From NCBI GenBank assembly GCA_015066865.1, contig SVNQ01000019.1:1-37473 (forward strand): DNA of 37,473 bases, read 5' to 3'. Positions 1 through 7,734 of the stretch are shown here, one piece after another. Source of the stretch: Ruminococcus sp. GTDB lineage: Bacteria; Bacillota; Clostridia; Oscillospirales; Ruminococcaceae. Position 1 is the first letter of the stretch, and each line of letters begins with the position of its first letter. The position numbers were made by a program, and so were the translations under genes. The notes beneath the pieces are model-generated. The model was not told the DNA's origin, made no database searches, and saw only the letters and a program-made list of their open reading frames with translations.

Positions 1-308
1 AGCCTGAGAAGCCCGAAAAGCCCGTTCCTCCGGTTGTTGAAGAAGGCGAAGAAGCTGTAAAGCCTGAGAAGCCCGAAAAGCCCGAAAAGCCCGTTCCTCC
101 GGTTGTTGAAGAAGGCGAAGAAGCTGTAAAGCCCGAAAAGCCCGAAAAGCCTGAGAAGCCCGTTCCTCCGGTTGTTGAAGAAGGCGAGAAGCCTGCACCG
201 CCTGAGAAGCCTGTAAAGCCCGGCAAGGGTCCGCATCATGAAAAGAACGAGGTTGAGGAAGATGCAGCTGATGAGGACGTAACAGAGGACGAAGAGTCCG
301 CTGAATAA
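1..308 (+). CDS. C-terminal end of a Pro/Glu/Lys-repeat protein (5' truncated)
   Basis: The reading frame with codons starting at position 3 is open from the window edge to a TAA at 306-308. It encodes about 101 residues: three tandem repeats built from PEKPEKP, PVPPVV and EEGEEAVK blocks, then an acidic tail ending in DEDVTEDEESAE. Repeats of alternating Pro, Glu and Lys are typical of extended linkers or wall-spanning regions in Gram-positive surface proteins, but no LPXTG signal, membrane segment or catalytic domain is visible here. The rest lies outside the window, so no function is assigned. A terminator follows about 30 bases after the stop, supporting a real gene end. Confidence 0.8.
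   Translation, partial: PEKPEKPVPPVVEEGEEAVKPEKPEKPEKPVPPVVEEGEEAVKPEKPEKPEKPVPPVVEEGEKPAPPEKPVKPGKGPHHEKNEVEEDAADEDVTEDEESAE
3..188 (+). repeat. Tandem in-frame coding repeats (20, 23 and about 19 codons)
   Basis: Unit 1 covers 3-62, unit 2 covers 63-131, and unit 3 runs from 132 to about 188 and then diverges. Units differ mainly in the number of PEK triplets (two or three), so copy-number change happens in 9-base steps inside 60-69-base units. The DNA is nearly identical between units, which indicates recent slippage or recombination. Earlier copies may lie upstream of the window. Confidence 0.9.
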
Positions 309-338
309 TCAACGCCGTTCCCTTTTATCATCCCCGAT

Positions 339-384
339 ATTCTCCCGCAGCTGTGCCACATCAGCTGTGGGAGAGTTTGTTTTA
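339..384 (+). terminator. Intrinsic terminator of the repeat-protein gene
   Basis: A 12-bp stem (342-353 with 362-373, one G-U pair) has an 8-base loop and is followed by a T-rich run ending near 384. It lies 30 bases after the stop at 308. Confidence 0.85.
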
Positions 385-424
385 TACAAAACCCTGAAGC
401 CGACTTTTGCCGGAAACAACAGAA

Positions 425-452
425 CCCCTCCGATGCTTTTGCATCGGAGGGG
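425..452 (-). terminator. Hairpin terminator after pyrB, possibly bidirectional
   Basis: A perfect 12-bp stem (425-436 with 441-452) closes a TTTT loop. It is 22 bases past the pyrB stop on the minus strand. The minus-strand tail is only moderately T-rich (TTCTGTTGTTT). On the plus strand it is followed by TTTATAAA, so it may back up the terminator at 339-384. Confidence 0.7.
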
Positions 453-473
453 TTTATAAATAGAAATTAATTG

Positions 474-1559
474 TTATTCATGCGCAAGCAGCACGCGCTG
501 ATCGCAGTACTCGCAAGTCAGTGTTGAGCCCTTTCCCATAAAACTCTTGGGAAGATACGCTTCTGCACAGGTAATGCACTTGGTATTCGGACATGCAACA
601 CCCGGACGCACTTCGCCCACAAGCAGCTCCGTGCGTGCCGTACTCTGGAGCATCGTCAAAATCAATGCCATGCGGATGTACATGCCATACTTTGCCTGCT
701 TGAAATACATTGCTCTCGGATCATCGTCCACTGCTACCGCAATTTCATCCACACGGGGCAGCGGGTGCATCACGATCATATCCTGTTTCGCAAGCTGCAT
801 TTTCTTTGGCGTGAGGATGTAGGTATCCTTCTGTGCCAGATATTCCTCCTCACTTGCAAAGCGTTCCTTCTGGATGCGCGTCATGTACAGCACGTCCAGC
901 TTCGGAATTGCATCCTCAAGGCTTTTCACTTCCTCAAACGTACCGCCGTTTGCACGGATAAAATCCTTGATATAGGACGGCATGCGCAGTTCCTTCGTGG
1001 ATATCATAATAAAATGATTGTCCGGATAGCAGCTCATCGCCTTGCACAGGGAATGCACGGTTCTGCCGTTGTACAGATCTCCGCAAAGTCCGATGGTCAG
1101 TCCCGAAAGCGTTTTCTTCTCCACCTTCAAAGTCAGAAGATCGGTCAGCGTCTGTGTCGGATGCAGATGACCGCCGTCACCGGCATTGATCACGGGGCAA
1201 TCCGCTGTCAGCGCAGCTGCCTTTGCAGAACCGACGGTGGGATGACGGATGACGATGACATCCGCATAACCGCTGACAATTTTTGTCGTATCCTTCAGGT
1301 TTTCGCCCTTGGCAACGGAGGAGGTACTGGGATTGTCAAATCCGATGACCGTGCCGCCCAGCCGAAGCATTGCTGTCTGGAAGGACATCTGTGTTCTGGT
1401 GGATGGCTCATAGAACAGCGTACCCATGAGCTTGCCCTTGCAGCTGTTGGCATAAAGCGCAGGATTCTGCAGGATCTTTTCGCCAAGATCCAGCAGACCA
1501 TTCCACCATGTAACGGGATAGTCGTTGAGGTCGATCAGATGCGGAAAATCAGAAAACAT
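474..1559 (-). CDS. pyrB: Aspartate carbamoyltransferase catalytic chain with fused PyrI-type zinc domain
   Basis: Condenses carbamoyl phosphate with L-aspartate in the second step of pyrimidine synthesis. ATG at 1559 is preferred over an in-frame GTG at 1565 because AGGAGG lies 7 bases before the ATG but only 1 base before the GTG; this gives 361 residues. The carbamoyl phosphate motif STRT is at residues 53-56 and HPLPR at 265-269. After the normal catalytic end (about residue 305) there is an extension with Cys323, Cys328, Cys349 and Cys352 in a CPNxxC...CxxC pattern, which closely resembles the zinc-binding half of PyrI. The nucleotide-binding half of PyrI is absent. It is last in the asnB-HD-pyrB cluster, 14 bases after the HD gene, so probably co-transcribed. 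Confidence 0.95.
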   Translation of the reverse strand: MFSDFPHLIDLNDYPVTWWNGLLDLGEKILQNPALYANSCKGKLMGTLFYEPSTRTQMSFQTAMLRLGGTVIGFDNPSTSSVAKGENLKDTTKIVSGYADVIVIRHPTVGSAKAAALTADCPVINAGDGGHLHPTQTLTDLLTLKVEKKTLSGLTIGLCGDLYNGRTVHSLCKAMSCYPDNHFIMISTKELRMPSYIKDFIRANGGTFEEVKSLEDAIPKLDVLYMTRIQKERFASEEEYLAQKDTYILTPKKMQLAKQDMIVMHPLPRVDEIAVAVDDDPRAMYFKQAKYGMYIRMALILTMLQSTARTELLVGEVRPGVACPNTKCITCAEAYLPKSFMGKGSTLTCEYCDQRVLLAHE

Positions 1560-1573
1560 TTGCACTCCTCCTA

Positions 1574-2242
1574 CTACAGCACGGTTGTGCCATTGATAAT
1601 CAATTCAAACTTCAGTCCCAGAAACTGTGCCGCCTTCTTGCACAGCAGCATTCTCTGCAGAAAAATCTCAAAATACTCTGCAACCGGAGAAATTTCCGGA
1701 TCAATCGTCAGTTCCAGAATCACCGTGGTCTTGCTCTCATTCAGATGCACCACGGAACGTTCCACGGCGTAATTCACACGGTCGTGAATGTCGAACGTCA
1801 GCAGGTCATTGTTGCGCACACGACTGCGGCGCACATCGGTCTTGTCGGCGATGATCAGTGCCGCCGAAATGGGATTCAGCGGCTGTCCCGTGCTTTCGTC
1901 GTGGTTGCCGATGGCGGAAATGATCTGGCTGATCTCCGATGCCGGCATATTCATGTTATCCAGCAGTCGGAACGCCATAACTGCGCCGCTCTGGGCATGG
2001 TCGATGCGGTTGATGACATTGCCGATGTCATGCATCATGCCTGCAATTTTCGCAAGCTCCACGGTTCGCTCGTCAAATCCCAGCTCCTCCAGAAGCGTGC
2101 CCGCGGTATGCGCTACACGCTCCACATGCGCAAAGGAGTGCTCCGTGAACCCCAGAACCTTCAGCTCATCGTCAGCACGGCGGATATATTCCATAATATC
2201 GGCATTTTCCCTAATGTATTTGTAGGTGACAATACTTGGCAT
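1574..2242 (-). CDS. HD-domain metal-dependent phosphohydrolase, function unknown
   Basis: A 222-residue soluble protein with the order of conserved residues expected of an HD-superfamily hydrolase: His in EHSFAHVERV, the His-Asp pair in MMHDIGN, His in DHAQSG, His in IGNHDES, and Asp in ADKTDV. Such proteins bind two metals and hydrolyse phosphoesters, often nucleotides, but the substrate cannot be read from the sequence. Start ATG at 2242 has AGGAG about 8 bases upstream. It lies between asnB and pyrB on the same strand with gaps of 56 and 14 bases, so a link to nucleotide or amino-acid metabolism is possible but only inferred from position. Confidence 0.85.
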   Translation of the reverse strand: MPSIVTYKYIRENADIMEYIRRADDELKVLGFTEHSFAHVERVAHTAGTLLEELGFDERTVELAKIAGMMHDIGNVINRIDHAQSGAVMAFRLLDNMNMPASEISQIISAIGNHDESTGQPLNPISAALIIADKTDVRRSRVRNNDLLTFDIHDRVNYAVERSVVHLNESKTTVILELTIDPEISPVAEYFEIFLQRMLLCKKAAQFLGLKFELIINGTTVL

Positions 2243-2276
2243 GGTGGCTGCTCCTTTCTGTATACGGTATGTAACA

Positions 2277-2293
2277 GCGGATCCTTGATCCGC
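2277..2293 (-). other. Short hairpin in the asnB-HD intergenic gap
   Basis: A perfect 7-bp palindrome (2277-2283 with 2287-2293) has a 3-base loop and no T-tract. It could be a processing or stability element between asnB and the HD gene. It is not a terminator. Confidence 0.4.
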
Positions 2294-2298
2294 CTGTA

Positions 2299-4170
2299 TT
2301 ATGCGGTTTCCTCTTCAAAAAACACCCCATACCAGACAAGAAACATAAACACAGTCCAGATCTTGCGGCTATTGTCCGCTTTTCCCGCTTTGTGGGCGTC
2401 GAGCAGAGAAATGAGTTTTTCTGTATGGAAAAATTCCTTCGCTGCGTCACTTTCAAAGCATGCCTTGACGATGCTGTAATACTTGTCCTCCTTGAGCCAC
2501 ACACGAATCGGCACGGGGAAACCAAGCTTCTTCTTGGCGGCAGTCTTTGCCGTTTCCTGCGGCGTATCCTGTTTCGCCGCAAGCCGCATGGCGTATTTTG
2601 TAATATAGGGGGTGTTCTCGTCCGTGACTTTCTTCCTCGTCACACGATATTTTGTCGGGATGCGCTGGGCAACTGCCATGACTTCCTTGTCGAGGAACGG
2701 AACACGCAGTTCCAGTGAATGCGCCATACTCATTTTGTCGGCTTTCAGGAGAATATCCCCTGCCATCCACATGTGCAGATCAAGATACTGCATTTTTGTG
2801 ACGTCATCCTGCCCCTCCACACGCTTATAATAATGCGCTGTCAGCGTCTGCGGTGAGGGCGCATCCGTTTCAATCTTCAAAAGTGCCTTTCGCTCTGCAG
2901 GCGTGAACATATAGGCGTTGCCGATGAAGCGTTCCTCCACATCCTTGCCCTTGCGGACAAGGAAATTCAATCCCCGCTTTGCAGGAAGCTTTTCCGCCGC
3001 TTTGCCGACGGCACGCCGAAAGCCTCTCGGAAGTCTGTCATATGCAGTGGCATTCGGCTCGCTGTAGACATTGTAGCCGCCGAAGATCTCATCCGCACCT
3101 TCACCGGAAAGCACCACCTTCAGCTGCTGTGATGCAAGTCCGCATACAAAGTACAGTGCAACTGCCGAAGGGTCGGCAAGGGGTTCGTCCATATGGTACT
3201 GGATATGGCGCAGGGAAGCCCAATATTCCTCCGGTGTAATGACCTTGGTAAAATGCTGTTTGCCGATCGCCTTTGAGAAATCCTTCGCCCAGCCGATCTC
3301 ATTATATCGCTCATCATCGCCAAATCCCACGGTGAAGGTCTTGTCCACGTCCGCAACAGCGGCAACATAGCTTGAATCCACTCCGCTGGAAAGGAACGAA
3401 CCTACTTCAACATCGGCGATTTTATGTGCCTCCACAGAATCACGGAACACACCTGAAATCTGCTGTACCCAGTCGTCAAGAGTGGGCTTGCCGTCCGCAT
3501 CAAACTGCACATCCCAATAGCGGTGAATGTCCATTTTTCCATCCTTCCAGAGGAAGTAATGGGCAGGCTGCAGGCGGTACACATTCTTGAAAAAAGTTTC
3601 CTCCATCGCCGAATACTGGAATGTCAGGTATTCCTCCAATGCGGCGGTGTTAAGTTCCTTTTTGAAATTCGGATGCTTGAGAAACGCCTTGACCTCCGAA
3701 CCGAACAACAGCGTATCCCCCATTTTAGCATAGTACAGGGGCTTGATGCCGAAGAAATCTCTTGCGCCGAACAGCGTTTTTTTTCGTTTGTCCCAGATGA
3801 CAAAGGAAAACATACCGCGCAGTTTTTCAAGAAGCTTCGTCCCGTAGGCAGCATAGCCGTAAATCAGTACCTCGGAATCGGTCTGCGTGCGGAAACGATA
3901 GCCGAGCTTTTGCAGCTGCGTGCGGATCTCACGATAATTGTAAATCTCTCCGTTAAATACCAGTACAAGGTTACCGTCCTCGCTGTACAGCGGCTGGTTG
4001 CCCTGCTCGGAAACGTCGATAATGCTGAGGCGGCGGTGTCCGAGGGCAATGTCCCCGTCCACATATTTCCCCGATGCATCGGGTCCTCTGTGACGGATAG
4101 TATCCATCATGGTCTCAATGACACGATGGGAATTGTCAACATGTCCCGTAAATCCAACAAATCCACACAT
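2299..4170 (-). CDS. asnB: Asparagine synthase (glutamine-hydrolysing)
   Basis: Makes asparagine from aspartate, ATP and glutamine. ATG at 4170 is chosen because GGAGG precedes it by 7-8 bases and because it places the essential nucleophile Cys at position 2 (MCGFVGF); an upstream in-frame start at 4275 would bury the Cys. The protein is 623 residues, normal for AsnB. The class II glutaminase domain spans roughly residues 2-215, with HRGPDASG and FNGEIYN motifs. The synthetase domain follows, with pyrophosphate loop SGVDSS at 262-267. A strong promoter lies at 4244-4272, diverging from the plus-strand gene at 4409. First gene of the asnB-HD-pyrB cluster. Confidence 0.96.
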   Translation of the reverse strand: MCGFVGFTGHVDNSHRVIETMMDTIRHRGPDASGKYVDGDIALGHRRLSIIDVSEQGNQPLYSEDGNLVLVFNGEIYNYREIRTQLQKLGYRFRTQTDSEVLIYGYAAYGTKLLEKLRGMFSFVIWDKRKKTLFGARDFFGIKPLYYAKMGDTLLFGSEVKAFLKHPNFKKELNTAALEEYLTFQYSAMEETFFKNVYRLQPAHYFLWKDGKMDIHRYWDVQFDADGKPTLDDWVQQISGVFRDSVEAHKIADVEVGSFLSSGVDSSYVAAVADVDKTFTVGFGDDERYNEIGWAKDFSKAIGKQHFTKVITPEEYWASLRHIQYHMDEPLADPSAVALYFVCGLASQQLKVVLSGEGADEIFGGYNVYSEPNATAYDRLPRGFRRAVGKAAEKLPAKRGLNFLVRKGKDVEERFIGNAYMFTPAERKALLKIETDAPSPQTLTAHYYKRVEGQDDVTKMQYLDLHMWMAGDILLKADKMSMAHSLELRVPFLDKEVMAVAQRIPTKYRVTRKKVTDENTPYITKYAMRLAAKQDTPQETAKTAAKKKLGFPVPIRVWLKEDKYYSIVKACFESDAAKEFFHTEKLISLLDAHKAGKADNSRKIWTVFMFLVWYGVFFEEETA

Positions 4171-4243
4171 AAAGCTGCCTCCGTTTCCGAATATGCCGTA
4201 CTGCCGTTTCTCTCTTTTGGGCAGAGCATAAACTTCTTTTCTT

Positions 4244-4272
4244 ATTATACTACAGAACTTTGGAATTTGCAA
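4244..4272 (-). promoter_or_regulatory. Promoter of asnB
   Basis: Minus-strand TTGCAA (4267-4272), a 17-base spacer and TATAAT (4244-4249). The expected transcription start is near 4237, giving an asnB leader of about 66 bases. Confidence 0.8.
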
Positions 4273-4311
4273 CAAAAATTACAGATTTTCTAAAAAACAT
4301 CGGGAAAAGCC

Positions 4312-4340
4312 TTGCAAAAAAAATGTGTTTCGGTTATAAT
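4312..4340 (+). promoter_or_regulatory. Promoter of the gene at 4409
   Basis: TTGCAA (4312-4317), a 17-base spacer and TATAAT (4335-4340). It diverges from the asnB promoter with 39 bases between the two -35 elements. Confidence 0.8.
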
Positions 4341-4408
4341 GGTTATAGAATCATTTTGACATGAATATGTTTTGCCCTATGGCGCAGATAAAGGATGGAG
4401 GCAGCAGC

Positions 4409-5173
4409 ATGGCACAGAAAAAGAGAAAGCACGGCAAAGTGGAGGCACGCAAATCCAAACCGCTGATTCAGTTCAAGCTTGGCGTACTTCTGCTGTTGAT
4501 CGTCATTGCATTTGGCGGATGCTTTGCATTGTATTTGATATCCGCAACCTCACAGCCCGATTACTGGGAAAAGGAAATCATGGCAAGTTCACAGCAGGAA
4601 ACGGAAGAATCCGATGAAAACGCTGTTCCGATAGAAACGAAATCCGGTGAGCCTTCAGCGGCTGTGAATCCCGTTCCGCAATCGGAACGTGCGGATGATG
4701 TCCACATGCAGATTTGCGCATGGATCGGTGATGTGACGGAACTGACCACATATTATCAAACGGCATCCGAGATGGTTTTTCCGGATGCCGTTTCCGGTAT
4801 GTCCGAGTCGGAAATGCGCAGCAGCGCAAAAAAAATTACGGAAAGAGATCCGCTGGCAATCTATTTGTGGATGAACACGCCAGCTGAAATTGCGGACATA
4901 GCGGATTTTACAAATATTCTGTCGGAAAAAACGGGGGAAACACCCGTGTACATTCTTTCCGCACTGCCGGCTGCAGATGGCACGGACAACAAACAGGCAA
5001 TCAACGACTGGAACAAGCAGCTCTTTTCTCTGGCTGACAGCAAGGGGCTGCATTATGTGGATGTAAGCACGGCATTAAAGGGAAACAACGGTTTTCTCGC
5101 AGCGGAATATGCAAAGGAAGATGCACTGAACCGTGCTGTCGGTGAAATCATTCTGACACATGTGGCGAAATAA
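4409..5173 (+). CDS. Membrane-anchored extracellular protein, possible degenerate SGNH-hydrolase fold
   Basis: Start at 4409 is chosen for GGAGG 7 bases upstream; it gives 254 residues. A basic N-terminus (MAQKKRKHGK...) leads to one hydrophobic segment (about residues 22-45), then a Ser/Glu-rich linker to about residue 90, then a folded domain. The later part (VYILSALPA, AINDWNKQL, GLHYVDV) resembles the back half of GDSL/SGNH hydrolases. However, the usual catalytic Asp-x-x-His near the C-terminus is not recognisable, since the corresponding region reads EYAKEDALN. Likely a single-pass protein with its domain outside the cell. The family assignment is inference at low certainty and a plain hypothetical call would be equally fair. 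Own promoter and terminator make it monocistronic. Confidence 0.75.
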   Translation: MAQKKRKHGKVEARKSKPLIQFKLGVLLLLIVIAFGGCFALYLISATSQPDYWEKEIMASSQQETEESDENAVPIETKSGEPSAAVNPVPQSERADDVHMQICAWIGDVTELTTYYQTASEMVFPDAVSGMSESEMRSSAKKITERDPLAIYLWMNTPAEIADIADFTNILSEKTGETPVYILSALPAADGTDNKQAINDWNKQLFSLADSKGLHYVDVSTALKGNNGFLAAEYAKEDALNRAVGEIILTHVAK

Positions 5174-5183
5174 CGTGGTTTAT

Positions 5184-5218
5184 AGCTCTCTCTGCTGACA
5201 GCAGGGAGGGCTTTGTTT
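5184..5218 (+). terminator. Intrinsic terminator
   Basis: A 13-bp stem (5184-5196 with 5200-5212, two G-U pairs) with a GAC loop, followed by TTGTTT. It begins 10 bases after the stop of the preceding gene. Confidence 0.85.
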
Positions 5219-5299
5219 GCACATATAAAGCAAAAAGTTCATTATGGAATGGAAATTCCCCTGAATTTTAGGCATTTTTCTGAAACTCCCCTGCTTTTA

Positions 5300-5328
5300 T
5301 TGCATTCGACAGAAGATTATGGTATAAT
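5300..5328 (+). promoter_or_regulatory. Promoter of the GH95-GH26 pair
   Basis: TTGCAT (5300-5305), a 17-base spacer and TATAAT (5323-5328), 55 bases before the start codon at 5383. I saw no AraR-like box here. Confidence 0.75.
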
Positions 5329-5382
5329 TAAATGGATCATGAAGTAACATTAATTGCAGCAACAAACCCGCAGGAGGGATCT

Positions 5383-7725
5383 ATGGATACGGAACAGACG
5401 CTCTGGTACACTAAGGCAGCACAGGATTTTGACCATGCTCTGCCCATCGGCAACGGCAGGATTGGCGGTATGGTATTCGGCGGGGCAGCCGCTGAAACCA
5501 TCAAACTCAATGAAGATTCCATTTATTCCGGCGGCATGCGTGAACGCATCAACCCCAGAGCCTATGAGGGTGTTACCGAAATCCGGAAATTGCTTCTGGA
5601 GGAGAAAATTGCAGAGGCACAAGCGCTTGCATTCCGGAACATGCAGGGTGTGCCAAAGGATGCACGCCACTATATGCCGCTTGGCGAACTGACCATACAG
5701 TTTGATTTCACGGGAAAGCCTCGTGAATATATCCGCACGCTGGATCTGAGCCGTGCCGTCGCAAAGGTTTCCTTCCACGATGATGCAGGCGTACATTTCA
5801 AACGGGAGATCTATGTTTCCCATCCGTCGCAGATGCTGATCATGCACCTGACAGCCGATACCGCCGGCAAACTGAATTTCTCCGCAGTCATCGACGGGCG
5901 TGATGATTATTATGACAACAACCGACCCGTGGAAACGAATACCATCCTCTACACGGGCGGAACAGGGAGCCGTGACGGCATTTTCTTTGCTGCCGGAATG
6001 ACGATCCTGACAAAGGGCGGTATGACGGAAACTGCAGGGCATACACTGGAAGTACACAATGCCGATGAGGCGCTGCTTCTCCTGACGGCTGAAACCAGCT
6101 TTTACCACGGCGATATGTACCTTGCCAAGGCTTTGGAGCGACTTCATGCTGTGATTGATCATGCGGATGATGTGACTGCGCTTGCACAGGAGCTGCTTGC
6201 GGAACATATTGCAGACTATTCGGCACTCTATGATCGTGTGAAATTCACACTGCAGGACAACAGCGGCAGTGCAGCTGCCAACCTGCCCACGGATGAAAGA
6301 CTTTCACGCCTGCGCGGCAGTGACGTGGACAACAAGGAATGCAGCGGACATATCCATGACAACAAGCTCATGGTGCTGTACTACAATTACAGCCGTTACC
6401 TGATGATCAGCGCAAGCAGAACAGGCACACAGCCGATGAATCTGCAGGGCATCTGGAATCAGGATATGCGCCCTGCATGGGGATGCCGATTCACCATCAA
6501 CATCAACACCCAGATGAATTACTGGGGTGCGGAAAGCGGCAATCTTTCTGAATGCCACCTGCCCCTGTTCGACCTGATCGAACGCATGCGGCCGCACGGC
6601 AGAAAAACGGCATGGGAAATGTACCGTGCAAAGGGGTTCTGCTGCCACCACAATACGGACATCTGGGGCGATTGTGCGCCGCAGGATCTGTGGATGCCTG
6701 CTACGATCTGGCCGATGGGTGCGGCATGGCTCTGCCTGCATATTTTCGAGCATTACAGCTTTACGCAGGATGTGGAATTTCTGAGAGCGCATTTCGATGC
6801 GCTGTGCGAGGCAGCGGAATTTTTTACGGATTACCTCTTTGAAAATAAACATGGGCAGCTTGTCACAGGTCCATCGGTTTCACCCGAAAACACCTACCTG
6901 ACGGCAAGCGGCACGAAGGGAAGCCTTTGCATCGGCCCGTCAATGGATACGCAGCTGATCACAGTACTGTTTCGGAACGTTATTGACGCAGCCGAAATTC
7001 TCGGCGAGCGTCAGGAACTGGCAGAAACACTTGCGGGCATACTCCCAAAACTCCCACCCGTCAGCGTCGGAAAGTACGGGCAGATCATGGAATGGGCTGA
7101 GGATTACGACGAGGTGGAAATTGGTCATCGCCACATCTCCCAGCTCTTTGCACTGCATCCTGCCGATCTGATCTCACCGCAGAAAACCCCAAAACTTGCA
7201 GCGGCTGCAAGAGCGACCCTGATCCGCCGGCTCATTCACGGCGGCGGGCATACGGGCTGGAGCCGTGCGTGGATCATGAATATGTGGGCAAGGCTGCATG
7301 ACGCACAGATGGTTTATGAAAACCTGCACAAGCTGCTGGCGCATTCCACCAACCCCAATCTCCTTGATTCCCATCCCCCATTCCAGATCGACGGGAATTT
7401 CGGCGGCGGTGCAGGTATTGCAGAAGCACTGCTTCAGAGCCACAGCGGAGAATTGCAGCTGCTTCCCGCACTTCCGGAAGAATGGGCGGACGGCAGCATC
7501 CGTGGTCTGCGTGCAAGGGGCGGCTTTGAAGTGGATATGAACTGGGAAAACGGAAAACTGACTTCAGCGGTGATCCGTTCTTTCACGGACGGACTCTGCC
7601 GACTGCGGACAAATGGCGTTGTCAGTGTCATGCGGGCGGATCAAACCCCTGTGAATGCAAAATTAAAAGAGGATACAGTACAGTTTGACACCGAATACGG
7701 TGCAGTGTACTATGTTAAAGCATAG
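5383..7725 (+). CDS. GH95 alpha-L-fucosidase (or alpha-L-galactosidase), cytoplasmic
   Basis: Start at 5383 follows AGGAGG by about 7 bases; an in-frame ATG at 5332 has no such site. The 780-residue protein begins directly with the GH95 N-terminal domain ([23 protein letters not shown]) and has no signal peptide, so it is expected to act inside the cell on imported oligosaccharides. Residues matching the characterised Bifidobacterium AfcA are visible: Asn373 and Asn375 in TININTQ, the acid Glu502 in VSPEN, and Asp670 in [11 protein letters not shown]95 enzymes invert alpha-1,2-linked fucose, and some prefer alpha-L-galactose from xyloglucan; which applies here cannot be decided. It is 9 bases upstream of the GH26 gene and shares its promoter. 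Confidence 0.92.
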   Translation: MDTEQTLWYTKAAQDFDHALPIGNGRIGGMVFGGAAAETIKLNEDSIYSGGMRERINPRAYEGVTEIRKLLLEEKIAEAQALAFRNMQGVPKDARHYMPLGELTIQFDFTGKPREYIRTLDLSRAVAKVSFHDDAGVHFKREIYVSHPSQMLIMHLTADTAGKLNFSAVIDGRDDYYDNNRPVETNTILYTGGTGSRDGIFFAAGMTILTKGGMTETAGHTLEVHNADEALLLLTAETSFYHGDMYLAKALERLHAVIDHADDVTALAQELLAEHIADYSALYDRVKFTLQDNSGSAAANLPTDERLSRLRGSDVDNKECSGHIHDNKLMVLYYNYSRYLMISASRTGTQPMNLQGIWNQDMRPAWGCRFTININTQMNYWGAESGNLSECHLPLFDLIERMRPHGRKTAWEMYRAKGFCCHHNTDIWGDCAPQDLWMPATIWPMGAAWLCLHIFEHYSFTQDVEFLRAHFDALCEAAEFFTDYLFENKHGQLVTGPSVSPENTYLTASGTKGSLCIGPSMDTQLITVLFRNVIDAAEILGERQELAETLAGILPKLPPVSVGKYGQIMEWAEDYDEVEIGHRHISQLFALHPADLISPQKTPKLAAAARATLIRRLIHGGGHTGWSRAWIMNMWARLHDAQMVYENLHKLLAHSTNPNLLDSHPPFQIDGNFGGGAGIAEALLQSHSGELQLLPALPEEWADGSIRGLRARGGFEVDMNWENGKLTSAVIRSFTDGLCRLRTNGVVSVMRADQTPVNAKLKEDTVQFDTEYGAVYYVKA

Positions 7726-7734
7726 GAGCAGAAT

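Noticed and set aside
1..200. CRISPR array from short repeats
   Set aside because: Repeats are in frame, have no unique spacers and translate to a Pro/Glu/Lys repeat.
765..2479. Plus-strand open frames (335 and 244 codons) opposite pyrB, the HD gene and asnB
   Set aside because: Shadow frames of clearly recognisable minus-strand enzymes.
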